Shown: in pieces, positions 1-7,430 of the stretch | Position numbering within the stretch: the stretch's first letter is position 1 | Layout: every line of letters begins with the position of its first letter | Assembly: GCF_900110945.1 (NCBI RefSeq) | Contig: NZ_FOFL01000002.1 | Location: 372,001 to 436,000, forward strand | Reading direction: 5' to 3' | Source of the DNA: Devosia sp. YR412 | GTDB lineage: Bacteria > Pseudomonadota > Alphaproteobacteria > Rhizobiales > Devosiaceae | Length of the DNA stretch: 64,000 nt | Notes under the pieces: model-generated | Told to the model about the DNA's origin: nothing | Databases searched by the model: none | Seen by the model: the letters and a program-made list of their open reading frames with translations, nothing else | Translations under genes and position numbers: made by a program

Positions 1-376
1 CGGCGGCAGCAAGGCCACCAACTATGACGCAGCCAGCGTCGATGCCGCTGCCAAGGCTGCCGAAAAGTCGGGCCTGGCACCCAGCATCATGATCGACGCC
101 AGCCACGCCAATTCCTCAAAAAACCCGGAGAACCAGCCGCTGGTCCTCGCCGATATCGGCCATCAGCTCGCCGCCGGCGACAAGCGCATCATCGGCGTCA
201 TGGTCGAATCCAACCTCGTGGCCGGCCGCCAGGACCTCGTCGAGGGCCAGGAACTCGTCTACGGCCAGTCCATCACCGACGGCTGCATCGACTGGGCAAC
301 CACGGTGACGGCGCTGGAAGCCTTGGCCGAGTCGGTTACCGCGCGCCGGGCCGTGACCAATCAGGCTGTGGCGTAA
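1..376 (+). CDS. 3-deoxy-7-phosphoheptulonate (DAHP) synthase, class I, C-terminal part
   Basis: This is the 3' end of a gene that begins before the window; it is open from base 2 to the TAA at 374-376, about 124 residues. DAHP synthase condenses phosphoenolpyruvate and erythrose 4-phosphate, the first step of the shikimate pathway to aromatic amino acids. The visible part carries the class I (AroF/G/H type) signatures NYDAASV and MIDASHANSSKN, then the GVMVESNL and YGQSITDGCIDW blocks that form the end of the TIM barrel. The family motifs match closely. Which feedback-regulated isozyme it is cannot be told from the C-terminus. A palindromic repeat follows directly and may end transcription. 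Confidence 0.93.
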   Translation, partial: GGSKATNYDAASVDAAAKAAEKSGLAPSIMIDASHANSSKNPENQPLVLADIGHQLAAGDKRIIGVMVESNLVAGRQDLVEGQELVYGQSITDGCIDWATTVTALEALAESVTARRAVTNQAVA

Positions 377-384
377 GAAAGAAT

Positions 385-501
385 ACCCCCACCCAACCTC
401 CCCCTGAAAAGGGGGAGGAGCTGATCCAGCTTGCGGCAGCATATTGCCAGAAGCACCGCGCGGATTCCTCCCCCTATCAGGGGGAGGCTAGGTGGGGTTA
501 T
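385..501. repeat. GC-rich palindromic intergenic element
   Basis: About 117 bp between the DAHP synthase gene and pgsA. Each end is a small hairpin (CCTCCCCCT/AGGGGGAGG type, near 397-417 and 467-488), and the outer flanks CCCCACCCA and TAGGTGGGG are inverted relative to each other. It resembles the abundant non-coding palindromic repeats of Hyphomicrobiales genomes. Related but shorter C/G-run palindromes occur at 23434, 36825 and 53946. It may act as a transcription terminator between the two genes. Confidence 0.6.
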
Positions 502-565
502 CCTACAGAAACGCTTCTTCGCCGTTCCTCTTGACCCCTCCCGCCCATTCCTGTTCTGTCCGAGC

Positions 566-1132
566 ATGGCCAGAAACCCGCTCACGCTCGTTCCGAACAT
601 CATCACCATCGCCCGCATCGCGGCGATTATTCCGATCGTCTGGCTGGTGATGCAGGGTGACCCCACCCTCCGCATCATCGCTTTGGTGATCTATGTCATT
701 GCCGCCGCCAGCGACTGGATCGATGGCTATCTCGCCCGCGCCTGGAACCAGTATTCGCCCTTCGGCCGGATGCTCGACCCGATCGCCGACAAGCTGCTTG
801 TCGGCATCCTCATCGCTGCACTGGCCTGGGATGGCAGCTTCTCCGCCTGGGACATGATCCCCGTCTCGGCCATCCTGTTCCGCGAATTCTTCATTCCCGG
901 CCTGCGCGAATTTCTCGGCCAGACCAAGGTCGTGCTCAAAGTCACCCCGCTCGCCAAGTGGAAGACCACGCTGCAATTGGTCGCCCTCGCCGTGGTCCTG
1001 CTCGAACGCCCGGTCCCTGCGCTTGGCCTCGTCAGCGATATCCTGCTCTGGACCGCCGGCATCCTGACCGTCTGGACCGGCTTCCAATATCTGCGCGCCA
1101 GCTGGCCCCATCTGGTCGAAGACCCCAAATGA
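566..1132 (+). CDS. pgsA: CDP-diacylglycerol-glycerol-3-phosphate 3-phosphatidyltransferase
   Basis: 188 residues. The enzyme transfers a phosphatidyl group from CDP-diacylglycerol to glycerol 3-phosphate at the inner membrane, the committed step to phosphatidylglycerol. The CDP-alcohol phosphotransferase signature DG-x2-AR-x8-G-x3-D-x3-D is intact: D53, G54, A57, R58, G67, D71, D75. Several hydrophobic helices follow. The ATG at 566 is preferred over the upstream in-frame ATG at 431, because the family starts at this point (MARNPLTLVPNIITIARI) and the earlier stretch is the repeat element. The stop overlaps the moaD start, so pgsA-moaD-moaE read as one operon, a common order in Hyphomicrobiales (usually behind uvrC, which is not seen here). 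Confidence 0.95.
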   Translation: MARNPLTLVPNIITIARIAAIIPIVWLVMQGDPTLRIIALVIYVIAAASDWIDGYLARAWNQYSPFGRMLDPIADKLLVGILIAALAWDGSFSAWDMIPVSAILFREFFIPGLREFLGQTKVVLKVTPLAKWKTTLQLVALAVVLLERPVPALGLVSDILLWTAGILTVWTGFQYLRASWPHLVEDPK

Positions 1133-1380
1133 AAGTGCTCTACTTCGCCTGGTTGCGCGAACGCCTCAATCGCGGCGAGGAAGAGGTATCGCCGCCCGCC
1201 GAGGTCGCAACCGTGGCCGACCTGATCGACTGGCTCGCCAGCCGCGACGAGGCTTTCGCCCATGCCGTCGAAAAACGCGCGCTGATCAAGGCCGCCGTCG
1301 ACGCGAGATTGGTGAAACCCGAAGCCTCTATCATCGGCGCAAAAACCGTCGCCCTCTTCCCGCCCATGACTGGTGGCTGA
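1129..1380 (+). CDS. moaD: molybdopterin synthase small subunit (MoaD)
   Basis: 83 residues with the ubiquitin-like fold of MoaD. It carries the thiocarboxylate sulfur that molybdopterin synthase inserts into precursor Z (cPMP) during molybdenum cofactor synthesis. The C-terminus ends in the required Gly-Gly (FPPMTGG), the site of adenylation and thiocarboxylation. The ATG at 1129 overlaps the pgsA stop (ATGA), which settles the start against a longer in-frame reading. Its partner moaE follows immediately. Length and terminal motif are typical of the family. Confidence 0.95.
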   Translation: MKVLYFAWLRERLNRGEEEVSPPAEVATVADLIDWLASRDEAFAHAVEKRALIKAAVDARLVKPEASIIGAKTVALFPPMTGG

Positions 1381-1381
1381 G

Positions 1382-1828
1382 ATGAGTGTCCGCGTCTCAA
1401 CCGACAGCTTTGACCCAGGCGCCGAAACCAACGCCTTCCTTGCGGCCGGCAATGGCGCCGGCGCTGCCGTGACCTTTACCGGCGTCGTCCGCTCCAAGCC
1501 CGACGACCCGATCACCGCCCTCACCCTCGAATGCTATCCCGAGCTCGCCATCAACCAGCTCACAGCAATCGTCGAGCAAGCCAACGCCCGCTTCGGCCTC
1601 CTCGCCGCTACGGTGATCCACCGCTACGGCAGGCTCGGCCCTGGCGAGCCCATCGTCCAGGTCATGACCCTCTCCCCCCATCGTGACGCCGCCTTCAAGG
1701 GCGCTGAATTCCTCATGGATTACCTCAAGACCGACGCGCCGTTCTGGAAACAGGAGACCGGGCCGAACGGGACGCATTGGGTGGAAGCCAAGGAAGCCGA
1801 CGACGCGGCAAAGGCACGCTGGGAATAA
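1382..1828 (+). CDS. moaE: molybdopterin synthase catalytic subunit (MoaE)
   Basis: 148 residues. MoaE is the large subunit that forms the heterotetramer with MoaD and converts cPMP to molybdopterin. Family blocks seen are VTFTGVVRS near the start, LTLECYPELA, VIHRYGRLGPGE and the catalytic-site region YLKTDAPFWKQE near the end. The ATG at 1382 has a GGTGG five bases upstream; an in-frame GTG at 1373 would add three residues and overlap moaD. A rho-independent hairpin at 1840-1863 closes the operon. Confidence 0.95.
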   Translation: MSVRVSTDSFDPGAETNAFLAAGNGAGAAVTFTGVVRSKPDDPITALTLECYPELAINQLTAIVEQANARFGLLAATVIHRYGRLGPGEPIVQVMTLSPHRDAAFKGAEFLMDYLKTDAPFWKQETGPNGTHWVEAKEADDAAKARWE

Positions 1829-1839
1829 CCCAAACTAAA

Positions 1840-1863
1840 AAGCCGGACCTTCCGGCCCGGCTT
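1840..1863. terminator. bidirectional hairpin terminator between moaE and ilvE
   Basis: AAGCCGG (1840-1846) pairs with CCGGCTT (1857-1863), with an A-run on the left and a CTTCTT tract on the right. It lies between the convergent moaE and ilvE genes and could stop both transcripts. Confidence 0.75.
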
Positions 1864-1888
1864 CTTGACTCTCTACTGTAACTTCAAC

Positions 1889-2779
1889 TCACTCGGCCGC
1901 AGCACGCTTGGGTTGGACTTCTGCCGAATAGGCATCGATCAGCGTCCGGCAGGCGTCGCCCGGGGTAAACTTGTAGTCCCCGATCACGCTGACCGGCGTC
2001 ACTTCCGCGGCCGTGCCGGTGAGGAAGCATTCGTCGAACTGGCTCAGCTCTTCCGGCATGATGTGGCGCTCGGTCACCGTGTAACCATTGCGCTTGGCCA
2101 GGTCGATCAGCGTCTGACGAGTAATGCCATTGAGGAAGCAATCCGGGGTCGGCGTGGTGATTTCCTTGCCCTTGATGAAGAACACATTCGCGCCCGTGGC
2201 TTCCGCCACATAGCCGCGATAATCCAGCATCAGCGCATCGGCATAGCCATTGGCCATGGCCGCGTCTTTCGACAGCGTGCAGATCATGTAGAGACCGGCG
2301 GCCTTGGCCGAAGACGGAATGGTGTCGGGAGCTGGACGACGCCACTTGCTCCACTCGAGGCGAATACCCTTGAGCTTTTCCTCGGTCGAGAAATAGCTCG
2401 GCCACACCCAGGCGGCGATGGCGACATGCACCTTGTTGTTGCGTGCCGGAACGCTCAGCTCTTCCGACCCGCGCCAGGCGACGGGGCGGAGATAGGCATC
2501 GACAAGGCCGTTCTTCTCGAGCACCTGCCGCTTGGCGGTCTCGATTTCGTCAACCGAATAGGGAAATGGCATATCCAGGGTTGCCGCCGAACGGATCAGC
2601 CGCTCGGTATGTTCGCGCGACTTGAAGATCTCGCCGCCATAGGCGCGTTCACCTTCAAACACCGAGCTGGCATAATGCAGCCCGTGCGTCAGCACGTGGA
2701 TCTTGGCATCTTTCCAAGCCTTGAATTCACCATCAAACCAGATCCAGCCTTCACGCTGGTCCATGGGCACGCCGGCCAT
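1889..2779 (-). CDS. ilvE: branched-chain amino acid aminotransferase
   Basis: 296 residues, class IV PLP aminotransferase. It interconverts leucine, isoleucine and valine with their 2-oxo acids, using 2-oxoglutarate/glutamate. Recognisable blocks are the N-terminal WFDGEF and THGLHYASSVFEGERAY, the PLP-lysine segment SSAKAAGLY, the EATGANVFF block that contacts PLP, and FLTGTAAEVTPV near the C-terminus. The ATG at 2779 has a strong GAGAGGA ribosome binding site; a longer in-frame reading upstream lacks family similarity. The gene is divergent from the marR-type gene at 2919, which might regulate it, although nothing in the sequence proves that. Confidence 0.93.
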   Translation of the reverse strand: MAGVPMDQREGWIWFDGEFKAWKDAKIHVLTHGLHYASSVFEGERAYGGEIFKSREHTERLIRSAATLDMPFPYSVDEIETAKRQVLEKNGLVDAYLRPVAWRGSEELSVPARNNKVHVAIAAWVWPSYFSTEEKLKGIRLEWSKWRRPAPDTIPSSAKAAGLYMICTLSKDAAMANGYADALMLDYRGYVAEATGANVFFIKGKEITTPTPDCFLNGITRQTLIDLAKRNGYTVTERHIMPEELSQFDECFLTGTAAEVTPVSVIGDYKFTPGDACRTLIDAYSAEVQPKRAAAE

Positions 2780-2854
2780 GATCCTCTCCCGCAATTTCGT
2801 TGAGGTGCCGCGATTGCGCGGTCGCCCGATTTGGCGCCGATCATGCCCCAGGCT

Positions 2855-2955
2855 CAAGGCCTTGGCAAACCACAAAGGCTGAGGGATAAGACATCAACGG
2901 CGTCCTGATGGGAACACAATGGCAGCACCCCAAAAAAATGTCAACATAGCTGACA
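2855..2955. promoter_or_regulatory. divergent ilvE/marR control region with two palindromes
   Basis: Two candidate operators lie between and around the divergent starts: the perfect palindrome CAAGGCCTTG (2855-2864) and TGTCA-N7-TGACA (2939-2955). The second falls just inside the annotated marR-type reading frame, and on the minus strand it contains a TTGACA that could be a -35 box for ilvE. MarR proteins commonly bind such inverted repeats in their own divergent promoter. No binding can be proven from sequence. Confidence 0.35.
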
Positions 2956-3437
2956 TAAATTCTCAGCCACCGGGTGGGGAGTCCCTCCCCCTCGACATTA
3001 TGGGACTGTTCTTTTTCGCCTACCGCGACTTTACCGGCGACGCCGATGCCATGCTCGAACGCCAGGGTTTCGGCCGCGCCCATCACCGCGTGCTGTATTT
3101 CGTCAACCTGCGCCCCGGCATGCCTGTTGCCGACCTGCTCGATATCCTCAAGATCACCAAGCAGAGCCTGGCCCGCGTTTTGCGCCAGCTGATCGACAAT
3201 GGCTATATCGAGCAAAAGACCGGCCATGCCGACCGCCGCCAGCGCTTGCTGCATGCCACAGACAAGGGTCGTCAGCTATTTGCCACGCTGTCCGCCACCC
3301 AAGCCAGCCGAATTACCGACGCCATCGCCGCCCTGCCCCCCGAGTCGCGCAAGGTCGTCACCCGCTTTCTCGTCGGCATGGTCGACCCTGCCGATCGCAT
3401 GGTGCTGGATCGCTTGAACCTGACCGTCGGCCTCTAG
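2919..3437 (+). CDS. MarR family transcriptional regulator
   Basis: 172 residues with a winged helix-turn-helix. The DNA-recognition part is near residues 65-105 (VADLLDILKITKQSLARVL), followed by the wing IEQKTGHADRRQRL, the usual MarR signature. The signal it senses is not evident. Start 2919 is the first in-frame ATG; an in-frame ATG at 3000 would give a 145-residue protein of more normal MarR length, and the palindrome at 2939-2955 would then lie upstream of the gene, so that later start deserves thought. The gene is divergent from ilvE. Its stop lies inside a 30-bp palindrome shared with the convergent strand. Confidence 0.88.
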   Translation: MAAPQKNVNIADINSQPPGGESLPLDIMGLFFFAYRDFTGDADAMLERQGFGRAHHRVLYFVNLRPGMPVADLLDILKITKQSLARVLRQLIDNGYIEQKTGHADRRQRLLHATDKGRQLFATLSATQASRITDAIAALPPESRKVVTRFLVGMVDPADRMVLDRLNLTVGL

Positions 3438-3450
3438 AGACCGACGGTCA
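3421..3450. terminator. 30-bp near-perfect palindrome over the marR-type stop codon
   Basis: TGACCGTCGG (3421-3430) pairs with CCGACGGTCA (3441-3450), and the intervening bases CTCTAGAG are themselves palindromic, so 28 of 30 bases are symmetric. It covers the last codons and the TAG of the regulator gene. On the minus strand it encodes the same terminal peptide (LTVGL-stop) for a small reading frame. It probably serves as a two-way terminator built into coding sequence. Confidence 0.6.
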
Positions 3451-3562
3451 GCGCACAATCAGCGGGGAAGGCGAGCAGGTCCTCGTCGACAAGCCACTGC
3501 TTGTGCGTTCCCGGAATGCCATCCTGCTCCCAATACAAGTCGGCGCCACTGATGTGGTTCAA
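3434..3562 (-). CDS. possible 42-residue protein downstream of the ABC permease
   Basis: A short frame with a TTG start at 3562 and a stop at 3434, begun 28 bases after the end of the permease gene. The product has no recognised family; it is acidic, with the segments LYWEQDGIPGTHKQWL and VDEDLLAFPADC, and looks composed like a real C-terminal peptide rather than random antisense sequence. No ATG is available and no clear ribosome binding site is seen, so it could also be the remnant of a larger gene that once followed the transporter. Its last codons are fixed by the terminator palindrome. Treat as tentative. Confidence 0.3.
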   Translation of the reverse strand: MNHISGADLYWEQDGIPGTHKQWLVDEDLLAFPADCALTVGL

Positions 3563-3590
3563 GCGGCGCCGATCACTTTTCGGACGGGGC

Positions 3591-4412
3591 TCAGTTGCTC
3601 ATCGTCGACCGATGCGCCCAGCCGGTCATGCGCCTCTCGAGCCAGGCCATCAGCGCGTACATGGCGATGCCTTCAACCGCCAGCATCAGCAGCCCAGCAA
3701 ACACCAGAGGGACGTTGAAGTTCGACTGTGCCGACGCCATCATATTGCCCAGGCCATTGTTGGAGGCCACGGTCTCGCTAACCACCGAGCCGACAAAGGC
3801 CAGTGTGATCGACACTTTAAGCGAACCGAAGAAATATGGCATCGAGCGCGGAATGCCGACCTTGAGCATGATATCCATCTTCTTGGCGCCCAGCGCTCGC
3901 AGCACATCCTCGGTTTCCGGCTCGATCGTCGCGAGACCCGTCGCCACATTGACCACAATGGGAAAGAACGAGATCAGGAAAGCCGTCAGCACTGCCGGCA
4001 CCGTCCCAATGCCAAACCAAATCACGAGGATCGGCACCAGCGCCACCTTGGGAATGGCGTTGAAGCCGATCATGATCGGATAAAGCCCGGCATAGATGGT
4101 CTTGGACCAGCCGATGAACAGGCCAATCCCCAGTCCCGCAATCACCGCGATGAAAAAGCCCAATACGGTCGTGTAGAGCGTCTGCAGCGAATTCTTCCAG
4201 ATCGGCGACCAGTACTGAACGATCGCTTCGAAAATCCGGCTCGGCGTTGGCAGGATGGTATGCGGCAGGCCGGAGATGCGCACCCCGATCTCCCAGACCA
4301 CGAACAGCCCGATGGTGTAGAGCCATGGCGCCAGCCGGATCCAGTTGATCTGGAACGCATCCCGGGGCGGTGGCAGCGTGGAAGCGGCGATAACGCTTTC
4401 GACACTGGTCAT
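3591..4412 (-). CDS. ABC transporter permease, SsuC/TauC/ThiX type
   Basis: 273 residues, inner-membrane subunit of an importer of the nitrate/sulfonate/taurine/pyrimidine class. About six membrane helices are visible, and the BPD-transport EAA loop is seen as EDVLRALGAKKMDIMLKVGIP near residue 190. Its ATG overlaps the stop of the upstream ATPase gene by four bases, so both are translated together. Order in the transcript is binding protein, ATPase, permease. The substrate cannot be fixed: no sulfonatase, nitrate reductase or thiamine gene lies nearby. Confidence 0.9.
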   Translation of the reverse strand: MTSVESVIAASTLPPPRDAFQINWIRLAPWLYTIGLFVVWEIGVRISGLPHTILPTPSRIFEAIVQYWSPIWKNSLQTLYTTVLGFFIAVIAGLGIGLFIGWSKTIYAGLYPIMIGFNAIPKVALVPILVIWFGIGTVPAVLTAFLISFFPIVVNVATGLATIEPETEDVLRALGAKKMDIMLKVGIPRSMPYFFGSLKVSITLAFVGSVVSETVASNNGLGNMMASAQSNFNVPLVFAGLLMLAVEGIAMYALMAWLERRMTGWAHRSTMSN

Positions 4413-5197
4413 GCTGCAGCCCTCGCGGTGGCAATTTCGCCCTGCAGCGCCTGCACCATGTCGTTGAACTCCGGCTTGTAGAGAATATCGAGCTGCCGCG
4501 GCCGCGCGAATGGCACCACATGCTCGGAAATCACCCGCCCCGGGCGCGCGCTCATCACCACCACCTTGTCGGCCAGAAACACCGATTCCCGCAGGTCATG
4601 CGTCACCAGCACGATGGTCACATCCTGGCTGGCATGCAGGTCGCGGATCACGCACCACAGCTCCTCGCGGGTGAAGGCGTCGAGCGCGCCAAACGGCTCG
4701 TCCAGCATCAGCAGTTCTGGCTCGTGGATCAGTGCCCGGCAAAGATTGGCGCGCTGCTGCATGCCGCCCGACAATTGCCAGGGAAACTTGTCGCCAAAAC
4801 CCTTGAGACCCACCGTCTCCAAAAGGGCCTCGGCCTTGGCGACATATTCCTTCTTGTTCGCCCGCAGCCGATGGCGGTGCCGCTCGACGATCTCTAGCGG
4901 CAGCAGGATATTTTCCAGCGTCGTCCGCCACGGCAGCATGGTCGGGTTCTGGAACGCCATGCCGACGATGGAAACCGGCTTGGTCACTTCCTGATTGGCG
5001 ACGATCACCGTGCCGCCCTGCGGAATATGCAGCCCCGTCGTCAGCTTCATCAGCGTGGACTTGCCGCAGCCCGACGGCCCGACAACGGCCACAAACTCCC
5101 CGCGCTCGATCTTGAGGTTGAGCCCGCTCACCGCCAGCGTGCCCCCCGGCCCGCCATAGCGCATGTCGACATTTTCGATGGAAACCAGTGGAGACAT
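4409..5197 (-). CDS. ABC transporter ATP-binding protein, SsuB/TauB/ThiZ type
   Basis: 262 residues. It powers the importer with the neighbouring permease and binding protein. Walker A is GPSGCGKST, the Q-loop region is AFQNPTMLPWRTTLEN, the signature is LSGGMQQR, Walker B is LLMLDEPFGALD, and the switch His is in VTHDLRES. The ATG at 5197 (MSPLVSIENVDMRYGG) begins where the family begins; a longer in-frame start at 5275 would add 26 unrelated residues. It lies 112 bp after the binding-protein gene and overlaps the permease gene. Confidence 0.92.
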   Translation of the reverse strand: MSPLVSIENVDMRYGGPGGTLAVSGLNLKIERGEFVAVVGPSGCGKSTLMKLTTGLHIPQGGTVIVANQEVTKPVSIVGMAFQNPTMLPWRTTLENILLPLEIVERHRHRLRANKKEYVAKAEALLETVGLKGFGDKFPWQLSGGMQQRANLCRALIHEPELLMLDEPFGALDAFTREELWCVIRDLHASQDVTIVLVTHDLRESVFLADKVVVMSARPGRVISEHVVPFARPRQLDILYKPEFNDMVQALQGEIATARAAA

Positions 5198-5309
5198 GAT
5201 GACCGCCTGCTTCTGAGTGAGACCCGCCCCGGGCAGTTCGCGTTCCCTCAAAGGAATCGCCCGGGGCAGTAGCATCGGGCCCCCTCAGGCCCGGCTGCGC
5301 GAGTGCAGG

Positions 5310-6338
5310 CTAGGGCAGCATGCGCTCTTCGGCCGGCGGCAAATACTGCGCATCGAAGACGTCAGCCGCCGTCACCGCGCCCTTGAGCCCCATGGACACC
5401 TTCAGCGTCTCAAGAGAAGCGGTCAGCCGTGCAACATCAACATCGCCAAAGCCATTCTCGATCACATAGGGCGTCTTGATGTTCATCTCATTGGCCATGG
5501 TCAGGCGGGCAATCTCGCTGTCGAGATTGAGCGTCTCGTTGCGTGCCAGGACAGCCGCCGCACCGGCCGCCGGATCAGCCACAGCATCAGCAAAGCCTTT
5601 GGTCAGTGCCCGCAGGAAGCCCTTTACGGCTTCCGGGTTTTCCTCGGCAAAAGCCTCATTCACCAGGATGGCATTGCCATAGAGATTGAGGCCATGGTCG
5701 GCGAAGAGGATGGTCGAGATATCGTCTTCCGGCACGCCATTGGCGATCAGGTTGAGGATCACCGAGAAGGCAAAGCCGAACACGCCGTCCACATCGCCGC
5801 TTGCCAGCATCGGCTCGCGCACCGGGAAGCCAATGTTTTCAATGGTGATCGTCGATGCATCGAGGCCCGCGGCCGGAATGAACGCCTGCCATTGCGCAAA
5901 GGCCCCATCCGGCGGCGGCGCGCCCAGTTTCTTGCCTTCGAGCGACTTCGGATCGTCGGTAATGCCCAGCGACTTGCGGCCGATGATCGAAAACACCGGC
6001 TTCTCATAGACCATCATGATCGACTTGACCGGCTGGGCCGGATCTTCGTCGAGGAACTTGATCAGCGAATTGATGTCGCCAAACCCAAACTGATAGGCAC
6101 CGGTCGCCACGCGCGGAATCGCTTCCACCGAACCATTACCGGTGTCGATGGTCACATCGAGACCCTCTTCGGCAAAATAGCCCTTGTCCTGCGCCAGCAG
6201 AAAGCCGGCTGCCGGACCTTCGAAACGCCAGTCGAGCGTCAGCTTGACGGCAGTCTGGGCAAAGGCCGGCATGCTGGAAAAGCCCGCCAGCGCCAAGGCG
6301 GCGATTGTGGATGCGGAAAACAGCCTGCGATTGAGCAT
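5310..6338 (-). CDS. ABC transporter substrate-binding protein, NMT1/THI5-like
   Basis: 342 residues with a clear signal peptide (MLNRRLFSASTIAALALAGF...AFAQ, cleavage near residue 27). The NMT1/THI5 fold is shown by LTLDWRFEGPAAGFLLAQDKGYFAEEG and by FGFGDINSLIKFL and GKKLGAPPPDGAF. Such periplasmic proteins bind nitrate, sulfonates, taurine, riboflavin or the thiamine pyrimidine. The segment LDW-x-FEGP is reminiscent of aromatic or pyrimidine binders, but this is only inference. It is the first gene of the three-gene importer; no TPP riboswitch was recognised in its leader. Confidence 0.88.
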   Translation of the reverse strand: MLNRRLFSASTIAALALAGFSSMPAFAQTAVKLTLDWRFEGPAAGFLLAQDKGYFAEEGLDVTIDTGNGSVEAIPRVATGAYQFGFGDINSLIKFLDEDPAQPVKSIMMVYEKPVFSIIGRKSLGITDDPKSLEGKKLGAPPPDGAFAQWQAFIPAAGLDASTITIENIGFPVREPMLASGDVDGVFGFAFSVILNLIANGVPEDDISTILFADHGLNLYGNAILVNEAFAEENPEAVKGFLRALTKGFADAVADPAAGAAAVLARNETLNLDSEIARLTMANEMNIKTPYVIENGFGDVDVARLTASLETLKVSMGLKGAVTAADVFDAQYLPPAEERMLP

Positions 6339-6472
6339 ATGTGAGGTCCCCGGTTCTGGTTATACCTCAGACAAGCCTACGAATTTCACGCATGCAAGAA
6401 AAATCGCCCACAAAGGCGCCACAAAATTACTTTGCATAAATTCTACGCATTCTGCGTTTATTTGGCACAAAA

Positions 6473-6501
6473 AAGCTCCCGGCGCAGGGCACCGGGAGCT
6501 T
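6473..6501 (-). terminator. rho-independent terminator of the collagen-like gene
   Basis: AAGCTCCCGG (6473-6482) pairs with CCGGGAGCTT (6492-6501); read on the minus strand the stem is followed by a T-run (complement of 6469-6474). It lies 24 bases past the stop of the gene at 6525-7361. Confidence 0.85.
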
Positions 6502-6524
6502 CGGACGATACTCGTCTTTAGCGG

Positions 6525-7361
6525 TTAGTAGACGTAGACGATCAGCTGGCTACCCGACTGCTTGACGGCCAGCACGCGGTCGGCACCGTAGCTGGTGCGG
6601 CTCAGCGAGGCATTGACCAGCGAGTCAGACTGAACTGCAGAACGCAGGGCCGCGCCGAGGTTCGAGCCACTGAGCTGCGAGGTCAGCCACTGGCGGACGT
6701 CGGAGCAGACGGCGATCGGCTGGACCTTGACGCCGGAAGCGCGGCTCCACGAGGAGTCAAAGCGCGTCGACTGCAACAGGCGGGTCACCTGATTGGCCGG
6801 CATGCCATCGCAGGCAGCAGCAACACCGCGGCTATTATTGCCATTAATCCCGTTGTTGCCGTTGACGCCATTGTTCCCGTTGTTGGCAGTCACGCCATTG
6901 CCATTGTTGCCGTTGCGGCCATTGGTACCGGGGGTCCCAGGTGCACCGGGCGTACCAGGCGTGCTGCCGGGCAGGCCGATGCTGAGGTTGACCAGATTAT
7001 CGCCGCCAAGACCCACATTGGTCGTCAGCAGATTGCTGCCGCCGCCGACACCGATGTCGGCCGTTGCGGTGCCGCTGAGCACGTCTGCACCAACACCCAG
7101 GCCACCATTGTTGTTGCTGACACTGACATCAGCGATCGGAGCCGAGCTACCGCCAAGATTGACGTCGAGAATATTGCCGCCACCGCCGCCGAGACCAACA
7201 TTGACCAGACCCTGATTTGAAGCAGCGCCAGAGTCAACGTTAAGTACAGAACCAAGACCGTCACCACCCAAGAGGCCCCCAAGCAAGTCTTGGGCGTGTA
7301 CGGGAATACCCGTAGTGGCAAAAAGGACACCGGCAAGCACTACGGCGATATAAGACTTCAT
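6525..7361 (-). CDS. secreted collagen-like, glycine/asparagine-rich protein
   Basis: 278 residues. Residues 1-23 are a signal peptide (cleavage after VHA). Residues 25-130 are rich in Gly, Leu, Val and Asn with repeated VGLGG, VNLGG and SIGLPG blocks. Residues 132-178 are a collagen-like run of G-x-y triplets (GTPGAPGTPGTNG) that grades into GNNG/NGNNG repeats. Residues 184-278 form a compact C-terminal domain with two cysteines (C184, C219) and an IVYVY end. No known enzyme domain is seen; a surface or matrix role is likely but unproven. The ATG at 7361 follows a GAGGAGA ribosome binding site. Seven GANTC sites lie 70-188 bases upstream. Confidence 0.8.
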   Translation of the reverse strand: MKSYIAVVLAGVLFATTGIPVHAQDLLGGLLGGDGLGSVLNVDSGAASNQGLVNVGLGGGGGNILDVNLGGSSAPIADVSVSNNNGGLGVGADVLSGTATADIGVGGGSNLLTTNVGLGGDNLVNLSIGLPGSTPGTPGAPGTPGTNGRNGNNGNGVTANNGNNGVNGNNGINGNNSRGVAAACDGMPANQVTRLLQSTRFDSSWSRASGVKVQPIAVCSDVRQWLTSQLSGSNLGAALRSAVQSDSLVNASLSRTSYGADRVLAVKQSGSQLIVYVY

Positions 7362-7430
7362 AGCATCTCTCCTCGGACGAGCCCCAATTGGCTGCAATCA
7401 AGATACGTCTTCTTCTCAGATATGTTTCAA

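Noticed and set aside
1373-1381. GTG 1373 as the moaE start
   Set aside because: It would overlap moaD by eight bases and add three residues; ATG 1382 has a GGTGG at proper spacing.
6339-6472. Possible TPP riboswitch before the NMT1/THI5-type binding-protein gene
   Set aside because: The conserved CUGAGA and ACCUGAUC blocks of the THI box are not present in the right order and spacing.
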